Shown piece by piece: positions 13,589 through 27,100 of a DNA stretch of 64,000 bases. The notes beneath the pieces were generated by a model. That model did no database searches. It was not told the origin of the DNA and saw only the letters and a program-made list of their open reading frames with translations. The position numbers and the translations under genes were made by a program. The DNA lies in contig WBMZ01014087.1 in assembly GCA_013400975.1 (NCBI GenBank), forward strand, positions 1 to 64,000. Direction: 5' to 3'. How positions within the stretch are numbered: the stretch's first letter is position 1; every line of letters starts with the position of its first letter. Source of the stretch: Atrichornis clamosus. Its lineage: Eukaryota > Chordata > Aves > Passeriformes > Menuridae.

Positions 13589-16500
13589 ACAAGGAGCTAT
13601 GAACACTTTAGGTACTTTTCATTAAATTTCAGAGAATATACAAGCTTTTATTCTAAATCCAAGGGCACTACAGAAAGTAAGAGTATCTTCAGCCTGGATT
13701 ATATATGGATTCTTTCAGAATTTCAGGGATCTGTGTTGCTTTGAAAGTGTTCTTCTGTGGGTTTGAGAGTCTAAATAACTAGCAAACTGTGTCAACACCA
13801 ACTCAAGAGAACACTGACATGTGAAAATACCACACTATTAATTTCATGAAGACCTGAATTTCACAATACTTCTTTTCCTACAAGTCATCCTGCATCCTAC
13901 TACAGCATACCCTCGCTCTGTAATGGCCTTCCGGACGGCCTTCATTGGCTTCAAATTCCATTAGCATGAACAGCAAACTGAAATTAGTTATACAAGCAGC
14001 TATCTTCTTACAGCTCTCCAGCAGGTACCCTGGTGCCCCCTGACTGATCATTCAGCCCCCAGCATAATTCGAAATTTGTCCTCATTTCATGCAGGAGGAA
14101 CCCACACTTAGGAGGCTGCACTGAAACAACTTACAGGTACATCTTAATTTTCTTGCAATAGTTATTTGTTATCACAGCCCTCCACGCTACTAACCTGTCC
14201 CACTCAGTTCAGAGATCCTTTCTGTGTGCTCAACTAGTTCTGCATATTGATGATGATGAGTTCAACTGTCCAAGTCTCTGAGTCTCTGTTCTGATGGTAA
14301 ATTCTATTTAGAGATGAAATGTATTCCCTGTCTGAGTGAACAGGTAAGAAAAGAACACTTTAAAGCTACTTCGAACTACATGATTCTAAAAAGCAAGGAA
14401 CATTTCAGGTGAGTTTTTAGTAGCTGATTATGCATTGCAGAAAGCAAAAATTCAAATCAAAAGTTAAATTCACTAGCTTAAAACTAATAACCACCAAAGT
14501 ATTTCTAATTTTCCAGAACGACTGGGGGTTTGCAGCAACTGCAAAATTCAATACCTTACAGGAATTGGAGAGCCAAAACACTAAATTGGTTTTCCCCAAT
14601 ATTGTCAGAAGCTGATTTTCATCTCTTCATTTTGTTGATAAAGAAAGGGTAGAAATGCCTATTGTTTTCCACCCACAGCTTGGAAAACAAGGCAATTTGG
14701 GACTCTGAACTCCATGATTTTTCTTCCTATCACAAATGATCTATAAGTTTCATTACTCTATGATCTTTGATTCCTCAGGCAGAAGTTCTGTTACATAAAA
14801 TAAGCCTCCTAGAAACTGAAACAAAACCAGACATGCACAGAATTCCAAGCAAACAAAAACATCTCAACAGAAAGCCTTATTGCATTTTTTTCTACTTATC
14901 TGAGCTCTGCCTGTAAAGCTGCTACCCATTGTCAGCTTGCCAGCAGGTGCTATATTCATACAATTTGTTCATGCTCAAGTGCAAGTACTTTTCTCAAAAG
15001 CAAAACAAAACAAAACCCAAGAAAAAAAAAAAACCCAACACTCTTCAATGAAGAACCAAGTAATCCAAACACTTCCCTCTGGCAGCATAAGCCATTTTCA
15101 TTTCACTGGGTGCTGCACTGGTTTTCATGCTCCTCACATGCTTGTTTCCTTGCTGCACTGGAGGGCAGGCACAATGATGTAACTTAATAAAGATGCAGGT
15201 AAAATGAATTTCAAGTATTTGTTATATTCAATACTAATGTGTCATCATGAAAAAAATTGGAAATATTTTAAAACTCGAGAGAGCTGTTTATTACCAGTGA
15301 CTTTTATTTCACTGAAGCCTCATTCACATGTCACAGTCATAATTAGTAAAGTAATTAACTTATTATTCTTTGTTCTTTGGGGATAAAGAAAAGTATTCAG
15401 TAGTCAGAAGCACACAGATGGGTAAGTATAGCACACTACCTAGTGACAGTAGAAGCACAGGTAGCAGTGATTGCTCCTACGCTGGTTCTGTTTTCATAGT
15501 CTTTGTCAGGTGTACTATGCAAGTCAGAGAAGAACTGCTTTTAAAGAAAAGTATGAGAAAGTAAAAACATTGAGGAGGAAGGGTTCTCAGTTATTCAGAT
15601 TATAGTTTTAGACATATCTCCCTTACAGAATAGAAAACCCTCTATGTAGAAACAGTTTTGCTGGACAGGAAGACCGCTTACAGTAGGCACAGGGTTTAAA
15701 GTACAGTATGTTGTAACATAAAGCAGTTCAACCACAGGAAAAAATGAGCACATCTAGTACCCTCATTGGCCATATCCCGAGGTACTTCTAAAATCCAAAC
15801 CTTTTTTTTCAAAAAGGGAGAATAAGGCACAAAACAAAGAAAAAAATCGGATTCTGAACTTTATATTTGTAATAAGCGCGAAAGTGAAACAACTCCGGAA
15901 ACTAACAGGGGCTGAGGCATCACCCTGTCCTGTGAGGGACTCTGATTTCAAACACTTCTCTGCCTGTTTTGTATGCCAGTTCTGACAAGCATTTCCATAC
16001 CTTTGAGAATTTCTTAATCACTGGAACATTAAGTTACTTCTTTTTTCTGATTATTGCTCAGTATAATTATTATAATTCTGGATGAAATGAAAAGGCCAGA
16101 AACAAGAACAGTTTGATGGAAAGAGCATGCAGTATGAAAACCAGAATATGAAAAGCAAAATTGATGAAATGCTGAAAAAAAATGAGGTTCTGATTCTCAT
16201 TCTGTCTGACTCAGAGTAAAAAACTTGAAACTATGTCTCTGAGATTCCTGCCTTAACTATTCACTGGTTTTGTGTGTGTACAATTTCCATCTACAACCTA
16301 AAAAATATTTCCAACAAAATCAATTTTTATCGCTCTGCTTTTTCATTCTTCTGAATACCTTTCCCCATCTACTTATTTTTGTTGCCTTTTTCCCCCAAAT
16401 TTTCCTATTGAAGAAAGGGGGAAAGGAGGAAAAACAAAAAAACCCCCCAATCCTGCAACTGTTAAGTGTAATATAAATCAAAAAATGTTTTTGGTTGTTT

Positions 16501-19413
16501 TTTTACAGATAAAATTTAAACAAGACTTCTTGCAATAAAATATAAATGTTAATTTCAAATATCCAAGCTGTTCATCTGAAAAACATAAAAATCCACCCAA
16601 TCAATCAATATTCGAATGACTTTCTTTAGCATTGCACTGAGTTGAACAGTAGTATCTGTACAGTATCAGTAGTAAAAATTAATCTTGAAATAAATATGAC
16701 TATGTTACATTCTCATTCAATTGATATACAGGAAAGAAAAAGTAACGTGGACACAGATGATGTAAATTAGAATTCTGTCCCTAAATTCAGTTTGATCATG
16801 TATTCTACACAGGATTTAATATCAAATCCAGAGTTAGCGTCTGATTTTAGCTGACACTTAAATCAACTGAATTTATGTTCCAGTACGTCTCATTTGAAGG
16901 TGGCATTCTCCTGGTCCTCCTCACAATCACTTGAGAAGTTTTCCTTTTAACCCTATTATTATCATATTTTCACAAGGCAGTAAAAATGTTAATAATCAGT
17001 CAGAACAATATACAATTATGACACCAATTCTAACCCCCTAATTAAAAAAAAGAAATTGTTTTTCTGTCATCAAAAGCTTCAATGATCATTTCATTCAGGC
17101 ATGACATGTTCACCGTGAATATACTGCTCTCTTTGTTACTATACTATCAGAATGGCCAGCAAAATCTTCTCATAATCGTATTTAAATACTAACATCACAA
17201 AATTCTTTTAAAGGTTTACATTCATATTTTAAACCATAATTATTTGAAGTTCTGAGTAAAATCCTTTGAAGTCTAATAAAATAAATTCTTTTGGTATAAC
17301 TTTTAATAAGCAAAAGCGCAGAAAATAGTATTTTTAAAAATTTAATAAAATGCAGTTGTGGAAAGAAGATACTGGAATAATACTCCATTGCTATATCGTG
17401 AAGCACATGCATTATTCAATTTGCATATGGAAAATTAATTCAGAACACTCTCAGAGATATATGATAAAATAGTAAAGGTAGTATTTTCAAATGCCCCATA
17501 TATGACAAATTTTCCTTGGGCAAATGACATGCACGTATGCCTGGTGCAAGCAGCTCACGATCCAGAGAGACACAACAATCTTTTGTAAAGTGAGAGCAGG
17601 TAACCAAGTCCAGCTGCAGCACGTTGGGCAGGGCAGTGCTGGGGGATAAGAGAAGGAGCAAAAGGCCAAGTTTATCTAGAGACGCCAAAAGGCCAGCATA
17701 TCTAGTGCTTTGGAGCAGCAGATAAATCTCACAGTGGAAACTGAGCTGTTGGTAGAGCTGTTTCACCAGAAGGCGCACTAAACCTCAGAGATTAACTTTC
17801 TTTTATTTTTTAGAAATAATGTTTTATTTGTCTACCACTCTATTACTTAAAGAAAGAGAAGGACAAGAGACAAAAAGATCAAGCTATATATGAAATTATG
17901 TCAAACGCAGTGGTGAAATGGGAAGAAATAAGACTTCTCGTAGATTTTCAACAGAAATAGTAATAGGATTGAAGCAGACCAAATTTTCATCCAGAAACTC
18001 ATAGTATATCTCAAAATCTCCATTCTGTGACTATTCAGAGGAGATCTGAGAATCCTGTTTCCAGCTGTAAGTGGAACTGCAATCAAGCCTTTTGTACTCA
18101 GTCCTACCAGAGTGTCCCTACACTTCACACACTTGCACACCAAAAAAAAAGAGGGGTGCCTCAAAAGCTGGAGAGTGTAAAATTGTATCTATTAAACTAT
18201 TCATGTCCTCTTCGGTGCAACCTCTACCATGAAACAAAACCAACTAATCGGGTGCCTGATTATATCTTTAATTTAGATAAATTAATGATGGGCAGGGAGC
18301 ACATCTTTCCAAAACCAATTAATTACAGAGACATATTTGGTAAATATATCTCTTTAGCTTTTAATTAACTATAAACCTCAAATTCACTAAATCTCAATTT
18401 GATGTTCACAAAGTCATCCATTTTGCTAATTCACAACCTTATGGCATGATGCACATGCTGGATCTTTATGCATTTAGCTATCTGACAAACTTCAAAACAA
18501 GAATGAAGACTGATAGAACTAGGCAGAATTCTTAAAATGCAAAATACATACTCCAATACTTTTTTGTCTGGTATTGTGTTGAAACCTCATTCCTAGGTTT
18601 TCTCGTGTGACCATCAAATTGTCAGTTACAGAGCAAAAACCAGATTATTATCTTAAAAATATCAATATCCTTTACAACTGTGTAAGACTAGGGCAAAGAG
18701 AAACTACTGTCTGATGTGCAGAGTCTGGTTTAGGGGGCATTTTCTATTCTGTTTATAAGAACTTCAATCTATTAATAAACCGACAGAGAAACAACTCATT
18801 TCATGTAAGATAGTATCTAGCTCACTCAGTAGTAACACCAATTCTAACACTTATTTCCATAATTTCCATAAAAGCTGGGATGTGAGACATGAAATATAGG
18901 ATATATCAATAATGCATATCGTACTGTGAAAATTAATAATACAGGATGGTTTTAGAAGGCAATAGCTGGGAGGAGCCCATAATGCATGCAACAGCCACAC
19001 GTAGTTCTGCAGCTGTGATCTCTTCCAGCTACCAGTGATGTGTGAATTTATCACTCTCCACACAGAGATGGGCAGAGCTTTTTTGCTTTAACTCACACAC
19101 ACGTTCTCATACAAACATCTACTTAGGAATTTACAAGGACTTATTACCTGTGACAGTGACTCACCCAGACTATTTTACATGCTGCCTAATGAAATATTTT
19201 CACTCACTTGAAATACAATATATTTCTTGGAAAGTACCTTATCTATAAAATATAAAAAAGGAGGGTTGTTTCGTGGAGGTTTTTTGGTTAATACATTACC
19301 CGAAACATGGCTACAACCTCTACTGAAACCCACAGTATTTAATATTTCAGTAATAACTACAAAAGTAAAATTTTCCTAATTTTAATAGTAAGCCTTAACA
19401 AACGAGAATACAA
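13589..19413. other. AT-rich single-copy DNA, no gene seen
   Basis: No gene, RNA or classified repeat was recognised. There is an A-rich CAAAA-type run at about 14996-15037. A slightly more GC-rich patch at about 17560-17780 overlaps a 112-codon minus-strand frame. That frame resembles no family I know and is probably fortuitous. Confidence 0.6.
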
Positions 19414-20176
19414 TTACTCCATCGCCAGGAGAGTCTCTGGGCAAGTACCTTTTAATGAACAAATATAACTCCTAATATGTGAAATGTATTTTAAGACATT
19501 TTCATCGACAAAGTATAGTCATCTTGTGGGGGCATGTCTCATTATTTCGTGGCATTCAGTGCTTTCAAAATGAAGTATCTCCTGCAAATCTGTAACTGTT
19601 TTGGCAGCTGGGGAAAAATGATTGAAAACTTTAGTTACACAACCTTCAAGATCAAATGATGAATTATCTCTTTTGTACTTCCCTGTACTGTGCAGTATAG
19701 AAATTGAGCAATTAATTGTAAGCAAATATTCATTATAGTTCTCTGGTATTTTATATACGGAGTAATTTCTCACAAAGTCAAACATATCAGTTTGATACTT
19801 TGATGGTAAATCTTGTTCATATTCTCTCCGTGTTTTCACTGCTGTATTGAAAATTTTCAGCTACATTCCAACGTAAAATAGTCTCTAATATTTTGAGACA
19901 TTTGTAGGAAGCATCAGTGATGTGAAGGAAAAGTATGCTTTTTTCAGCCAAATCCATCATATTTTTTGTAACTAAAGAAGTGCTAACATTCTACTGGTAA
20001 AACAAAAAGCCATTTCTCTAACATCCACCACCACCGGAAAATATGCCTTTCATGGGAGAATGTCAAAAAGTCAAACTAGCTGTATTCCACCTTAATCACA
20101 TAATCTGTGGATCTCTGACCATGGATGACACTGTTGTATGGATTAATTGCGCCTGCGATGATATCTTTCTGCATTT
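19414..20176 (-). mobile_element. degraded hAT-superfamily transposase fossil
   Basis: On the minus strand, colinear blocks resemble the catalytic part of hAT-type transposases and hAT-derived ZBED-like proteins. In order they are: QKDIIAGAIN then YNSVIHGQRS (about 20175-20085, like the usual YHTVKH region); NVSTSLVTKNMMDLAEKS then LHITDASYK (about 19995-19880, like the STDAS motif with its first catalytic aspartate); an open block at 19839-19519 containing ISILHSTGKY, VTKVFNHFSPAAKTV and ECHEIMRHAPTR; and DENVLKYISHIRSYICSL (about 19505-19440). The block at 19839 ends where the family has the TRWLSL motif: the W codon reads TGA at 19521-19519, and the next block continues in the same frame. 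At least one frameshift separates the TDAS block from the NHFS block, and further stops are present. No complete gene remains. A Lys-rich stretch near 20390 could be the N-terminal end. Terminal inverted repeats and the 8-bp target duplication were not located. A decayed domesticated hAT gene is a less likely alternative. Confidence 0.65.
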
Positions 20177-22740
20177 TCACATTTCTTAGAAACAACTACA
20201 GCTTTCACCATTTTTCATCTTTAAAGACACACCAGAATTATTTTTATTACCCAATTCCATATTAGATTCTACAATGCAGACTTCTCCTAGGCAAAGCACA
20301 GAAAAAGCCTTACAGAAGCTATTGTCTGCTTAACTGATCCAGGCACAATCTTTTTTCCACTTTTCTTATGGTTTGGGTGTCCTTTTTTTAGAAAGCAAAA
20401 TTTCTCTTTGCTACATCTTAGGTGATAAAAGTAGATGAAAGAGAGAGAAAACAGATGGAAACGAAGATGAGGGACAAATGGTTCACACGGAAATTCAACT
20501 TAACCAACTAAAAATGAGTAAGTTTCAGACTCAATTTCAGTTTAGGATCACAGTGCTGAACATCTTTTATGTGGTAGGATATTGCAAAGCATATTATGTG
20601 TTTGTATTCCATCACACAAATACTTCTCTGTGAAAAACATGCAGTAAAAAATAAAAAGCCTGATCATAAAAAGCAATTCTAATTACTATTCTTCTAGATG
20701 GAATAAATATACAGAAAAATACACTTCAAATATTTTTTTCATTTCATTCAAGGGTTGAAAACACTTCTCCTTGAAGTTTCTGGTGACACAAAGGAATCCT
20801 TGGTTTTAAAGCTACTTTGTAAGCACTGTTTGAGGCCTAGGACACAAGGGGATCTAAACATCAGCAAGTAATTCTTGGAAAAGAGCAAAGCAGCTCATGC
20901 TCATTTATTCAAAAGTCCTTCAGAACTGGTAAAAAATTACAGTACCTTTCTCCACTAGTCCTTCACATTGTTACCTAGGCTTTTTCAGCTTACAAGCTAT
21001 GTGCCCACATCAATCTCCACAAATTTTGGAGAGAATCCTTCAACTCACTCATTCTTTGATGCTTTCACCAGGTCTTAAGCCAAAAGGAAGGTAACTTCTT
21101 TTCCCAGTTCTACTCTATGGCTTTAACCCCCTCCTATATAAAGAACCCAGAAAACATTCAGGTCACGTAACAGTGATACAGGGTAACATCCTTCTGCATT
21201 GATATTCTGCTGAGCCTGATAGAAATTTCACAAAGAACTCTGATAAGACCTTCACCTGGAAAATTCCAGTGTCTGCTCTGAAGTGCTGAGTTGCTACCCA
21301 CATTTAAAATTCCACTCATGAACACAGTATTCGCTGAGCTTAGTGTCCTTATGTAGAAAAGTATTTGTTGGTTACATATGCATTAATAGTCCAAAAGATT
21401 TTTTTTCTGGCATGCCATATCCTTCTGAGGCAAAATAAGGCACTCAGAAGAAAACATTTTTTAGAGACAAAGAATAAAACATGAAGCCACTACCACAATT
21501 TTATTTAAGATGTAAAAATTGCTTAGTTTTCGGAATGCTAAATGAGAACATTCTCCTTTTTTTTTTCCTTTTTCTCTTTGCACTTTTTGAATTGCATGTT
21601 TTGTTTAAAAGAAGCTGCTTCAGACATAAATGCATGCAGAAAACCTGTTTTGATCAACAGTTACAGTGTTCACTATCACTCTTCAAGGATTTGATAATCA
21701 ATTCAGGTTTCCTTTATTTGTGTAATGGATGAATGAAGTAAGGATTGTCTTCAAAAATAAAAGACACCTAACAGAATTGAAGAATTTAGTGACCATCTCA
21801 GACACCAGAGAGAAAATTATTTTTTCAGTGGATCTTAGGTCTAGGATGAAAGGAAAATGTCAGAATGTATTACTCATTTCACTAATAGAAGATAACAAAA
21901 AAATTACCCAGCACTTCAATTTTTCCATCTTCTCACATATAAAGTCTTATATTGGTGTTCTCATTTTAAAAAATCTACTTAATGAGTTCTCATTTTTTCC
22001 TCTTCCCAGTTCACCCACATTATTGATGATAGAGTACTGTATCATTTCCCAGATACATCAACTACAACTCCTTTTCTGATGTCAGTCTCGTCCAATAAAA
22101 ATTATTTCTTTCTTTCCAAAGGCCAATGGACCAGATATTCTCACCTCCCTATGCCCTGTCTCATTTACGTTCGTGTTTTCTTGTTATTGATTTTGCAATT
22201 TTTTGTGTGAGCCAGGATTTGATCAGCTTCTTTCAGAACATTCTTGCTCCTCAAAAACAAGAGCTGACAGTTAAATGAAATATAACTCTTGCAGGGTTGA
22301 AATTATAGCAAGAGATTTTTTATGCTGCTTGCTACTATATCAAGAAAGATGGACACAGAAGGAAAATGTGGCCTATTTTTTTTTTAAAGTATTTACGTTA
22401 ATTTTAAAGCCAAAAATGTCCCAAAACCAGCTGTACTACACTATACTGATAGGGATATGGTTGTATAGACATTAGTGCATAGGGTGTGTACAACACAAGT
22501 CTGTTACAGGTCGTTGTATGCAAGGGAACTCTGTTCAAATACAGTAGAGTGCAACATTTGTCACATTAAGAAAATTAATTTTCTGTAACATGATTTGCTA
22601 ATGAGACCAGATTACCTGGTAACAGTTAATATCCCCATACTATTCACATTAATTTTTAAAGCAATAGAGAATTAAAAAAAAAAGAAATTACCATGTTAAA
22701 ATATTCATAAAATAGCATTTAAAGTAATAATAGAGCTAGG
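20177..22740. other. AT-rich DNA, possible hAT N-terminal remnant then nothing recognised
   Basis: The first 250 bases may hold the N-terminal end of the minus-strand hAT fossil (a Lys-rich KKGHPNHKKSGKK-like reading near 20390). The rest shows no gene or classified repeat. A 116-codon plus frame at 21729-22079 has no recognisable motif and low complexity. Confidence 0.5.
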
Positions 22741-23195
22741 CAATGGTTTGGGTTGGAAGGAACCTTAAAGATTACCTAGTTCCCCTCCCCGCCGTGGACA
22801 GGGACACCTTCCACTAGACGAGGTTGCTCAGAGCTGCATCCAAGCTGGCTTTGAACACTTTCAGGGATGGGGCATCCACAACTTCTCTGAGAAATCAGTT
22901 CCAGTGCCCCACCACTAAGAGTAAAGGATCTCTTCTTCCTGATGTTTAATTTAAATCTGTTTCAGTTTTAAGACATTTCCCCTTGTCCTACCACACTACA
23001 TACTCTCTCTGGTTTTCCTGAAGAGTCCTTTCAAGAAGTGATGTTTCCCTGGAGCCTTCTCTTCTCCAGGCTGAACAGACCCAGCTCTCTCGGCCTGTCT
23101 TCATAGGAGTGCTCCAGTCCTGTGCTTGTCTTCATGACCCTCCTCTGAACTCACTGCAACAGGTCCACATCCTTCTTGTGTAATGGTAGGCTATG
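22741..23195 (-). mobile_element. CR1 LINE, 5'-truncated 3' end
   Basis: Read on the minus strand this is the end of CR1 ORF2 and its 3' tail. It has the segment equivalent to an aligned GAGGAGGGTCATGAAGA block, the AGAGAGCTGGGTCTGTTCAG block (about 23080), GGGGAAATGTCTTAAAACTG, GGATGCCCCATCCCTGAAAG and a tail ending in TTCCTTCCAACCCAAACCAT at 22741-22765. The tail is the standard bird CR1 3' end. Stops and small gaps show an old, inactive copy. The 5' limit is approximate. Confidence 0.92.
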
Positions 23196-24045
23196 ATACA
23201 ACTCAATCAATGTGGATATCTTGCCTGCAATGTTCCTTCAGCCTTCGACTAAAGTATTTTCAAAAAAGAGGAATAAAATACACATGGCAAGTCATTACTG
23301 TTAGTGTATTCCTCCTGCTTACTTAAACCAGAGAATAGTATCTCTATTCTCATTTGTCACCGGTGGTACATTCAACACCTTCATGATTAGCTTCTGTCCT
23401 CTCTGAAAGTTTGTTTTAATTCATTTCTACTCAGAGTATTAGTTAAAACATATTTGAGGTCATAATTTTTGCTTGTTGCTGCATAAGTGAACAGTCTTTT
23501 GTTAAGTATAAAAACCATTTCCAATGGTACTTGCCCATGTACTTACTTTCTCAATTGCAAAGCTACACAGATCGTTCAGATACGTTAGAAAAGTCTGCAG
23601 AGATCACAAATTGGCAGCTGTTCTAAGGACAGCTGGGCAGCACAGCTTCACTCAGCCAACTTTCCAGTGACTCACAATGGGTTATCCGCTATTTTCATTA
23701 GAAAAGGCAGCTTCTGAAGTCAGGTGCTATTCCAAAAGGCTGGAAAACTTAATGTACCTGTCGTCATTGCATTGGAAAAGATTTCAGTGGCTGATCTATC
23801 AGAAAGAAAGGTAGCAGTGAGTGAAAAAAAAAAAAAAAAGAAATTAATTGTGCTTCCTTTAGATATTTAATAAAGGAGACCAAACTCTAACTTAGATGGT
23901 CATTAAAGATATCATAAGGCCTAACATTTATTTTTCTCCTGAATACTTAGATTTATGCAACATATACTACTGAATTTAATTATATTTCAAGGTATTGCCA
24001 AAGCTGTAAATAAAATCCATCAGGTATTTTTCTAGCTTGATGACC
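23196..24045. other. single-copy DNA, no gene seen
   Basis: Nothing was recognised apart from an A16 run at 23824-23839. No retrogene body lies upstream of the run. Confidence 0.6.
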
Positions 24046-24178
24046 TGTGATGGGTTGACCTTGGCTAGCTACTAGACACTCTCCCAGTCACTTTCTCACC
24101 AGCCCTGCTCAATAGAACAGGGGGAGAAAATAATATAAAAAAAAGTTGGTTGCACTCATGATATGAAAGGAGAGTGGT
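24046..24178 (+). mobile_element. probable avian ERV LTR fragment (5' end)
   Basis: The segment begins TGTGATGGGTTGACCTTGGC and continues through an ACAGGGGGAGAAAATAATAT block. It resembles the opening of an LTR family common in bird genomes (TGTGGTGGGTTGACC... followed by a GGACAGGGGAGAGAAAATAT-like block). Similarity fades after about 24178, so only the first part of the LTR remains. There is no coding content. The family assignment is from memory of the repeat and needs a repeat-library match. Confidence 0.55.
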
Positions 24179-27100
24179 TATTTTGCCACTTTACTATCAT
24201 TTTTCTAGGCTGGATAATGTAAGACTCAACTGGAAAAAAAAGTTTCAATTAATCTGATAATCATTTTACAACTGATTATAGGTACAGGTGTCAGGCACGT
24301 AAGCATCTTTCTCCACCTTTTCTGCTGACCAAGTTGACATTTTAAAAATGTGATTGTTTCTAATTTCAAAAAGCAGAACTTTTTTCTCCCATATCCATGA
24401 CACTGCAATTGTTTCAAATTTCAGGACCATCACTTTGCAAATATCTCAGGTCATATTTCTAGCCAAAATATCTAAAAATTCTAAGTCGGCATGTGTTCAC
24501 ACTTGTTGTTTTGGAGACAGGCATTAAATAAAATATTAATAACCTCCTAAATAAGGAACATGCTATTAACTTTGCTCCAGAGAAGTACTTCTTCTTTAAG
24601 CATAATGTATTGCCCCCCTTCAGCCACTTCTATCTATTTTATAACATTATGCAATTATTTTTCTTTTCCACTAATTTTTTCCCATGGTACATTGTATCAC
24701 GTGCACTGCTGACATAGAGACATGGATCACTAGAATTTCCTTCTAGGTATCAGATAAGAAGTCAATCCTTACTACATTTCACCGGAAACAGGAGTTATGC
24801 CAAGTTGCCCACCAATAGTTCATTTTATCACTTCCAGTTATATCTAACATTTTTGTGCATGTTCATATTTAGAGGAATGTGAAAATTTTTAAACTTATGA
24901 AACACGTCTTTCGCAACAGTTTGGAACCAATATTTTGATCCCATAGTCTTTTAAATTTTGTCAGAGAAAGCCATTGAACTACTAAACATAAATTAAAATG
25001 TTTTCATATTGAATATCTGCCATTTGTAGTAAGAAATTTCTTGAAGAGAGCTAAAGTTGCTTTCAGTTTTTTCACAGCTGGATCTTACAAGGCCTTAAAA
25101 ATATTTTAATGCATGTAGTTGTTTTGTAAATGAAAGTATCAAATTCAAGTCCAACTTATACGTAAAATATTTAATAGTATATATTTATTAGATCTGTAAG
25201 CTAACTTTGTCAGTGTCACATAAAAGCATATTTGGGCTTGACTGAGGACCGTCCAACAGTGATTATTAGACAGCAATTGAGTACTGCATTAAAACTTGGC
25301 ACAGGCACAAGGTGCTCAGAAAGAGTAAAATTTCTGAGGAAGCAATAGGTAATTTGTAGGTGTATGTATCTATTCAGATTCCCTTAGAAGTTTCACAGTT
25401 GATGGTCAAGCCACTGAGTTCAAAAACAACATCATTTAAATTGGAAGATGAAAGTAAGCAAATATAAGCTGGTGGATCAAAGTAAAGTGTTGTCTTCAGT
25501 CACTTTTGCTTTTTACACTTGTACTGCTTTACAGATCTTGCTGAATAGCAAATAAATGTTTTGCTTTGGTTTTTTGGGAGAGGCAGCATTAAAATAACCT
25601 TCCAGTAGAATTGGACCTAAATAAATCTTTCTGAACAAAATAAACTAATTTGCTTCCAAAATTAATTAGTTTTTAAATATGAATGAATTTTGCTCATTTG
25701 TCTCAACACTGAGCAGAGGTTTGAATAAGCTTTGGCATAATATTGAGTAAAAAAAAAAATAAGTTATTGCTCTACTAAAAAAACCCAAAAAACAACCCAA
25801 ACCAAAATTAACAAGGAACAGGTATGTTGATGATAACTTTTTTGACACTGATCACTGATCCCACCATTACCAGAGAAGTCCACAAAATAATTATTGTTCC
25901 TTAAATTAGAAAAAAGGGAAAACAAAATCTCACTTCCTTGCACAGGAGTGGCTTACCCATTTATTTTTAAGTCTAAACATTTAAGCAAATAACCAAAATT
26001 TCTACACTCAGTTGTGAAATGGCCTAGCAAAATCCAGAGCAAAAAGCACTAAAATGAACAACTTAGCAAAAGATAACTTGTGAAACATTTCAAACAGAGC
26101 TTTGAGTTTTGTAATTGCTGCTTTTGCTATGTATACTGAAAGTAACACAGTGGGTTTAGGTGGTGAGATATTTTTGATTGTTTTCACCCCATTGTCTCAG
26201 AAGCACTTGAAAATCAAGAAGTGAAGAAATTATTGGAAAATACCAGAGTCAGCAGACATGAAGTATTGCCACTCAGAGAATGTAGCATTGACAGAACTGA
26301 TACACAAGATCCAAAAACATCATTATAAGTATTTCAAAACAAAAACAGACTCAATGTTAAAACAAACAAGCAAACCCCTGCTAATTAATGGTCACCAAGA
26401 AAGGAGGCACTCATTCAGCACCTGACAGTTTTGGGAGATGTTTAAAATCAGAACAAGATCTAATTTACTCTCAATTCTGCCAAAACAAACCACAACTAAC
26501 TAAGATCTGGAAAAAAAAAGAAATCAATAATAATGCTGTACAGCCAATCTCTGTCTTCCAGGGAAAAGCCCAAACTATAAAATGGTATGAACAAAATAAA
26601 TTCCATGTACATAATTTAAGTGTAAATCTTATTATTATCTGGAGCCACAAATCATTGTAAAATAACACAAACCCCATGAATTTTGAATACGTTACAACAA
26701 ATTCTTGACTTGAATAAAATGAAATGTAATATTAATTCCTATTGAGCTCATACAGCTTGAGAGTATGTACTGATGTCTTTATGATAGTAAATTACCTTTC
26801 CAGTAATTAATTACAAACTTGTGCATATAAATGAAACAATGGGAAGGGAGGAAAAAAAGATGCAGCATATAGAAATTTTACAATCTGAAGCAATGGAGAC
26901 TACAATAACACACAAAAGTTCATCTGTCTTTACTGATTATCTGTAGTGACAGAGATTTAACTACAGGGGAGACTGTAAAGACACTTTTTTTCTATCATGG
27001 ACAAGACAGCATTCCAGAAATCAGGCACATCATCTGACTTACCCTTAAGAGGGATCGGATGTCTGTCACAAAATAATGCCCAGAGCTGTGAAGACTGCAG

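Noticed and set aside
17440..17778. 112-codon minus frame and its overlapping 60-codon frame as coding
   Set aside because: Two phases are open over the same stretch, which points to composition rather than selection; no family was recognised.
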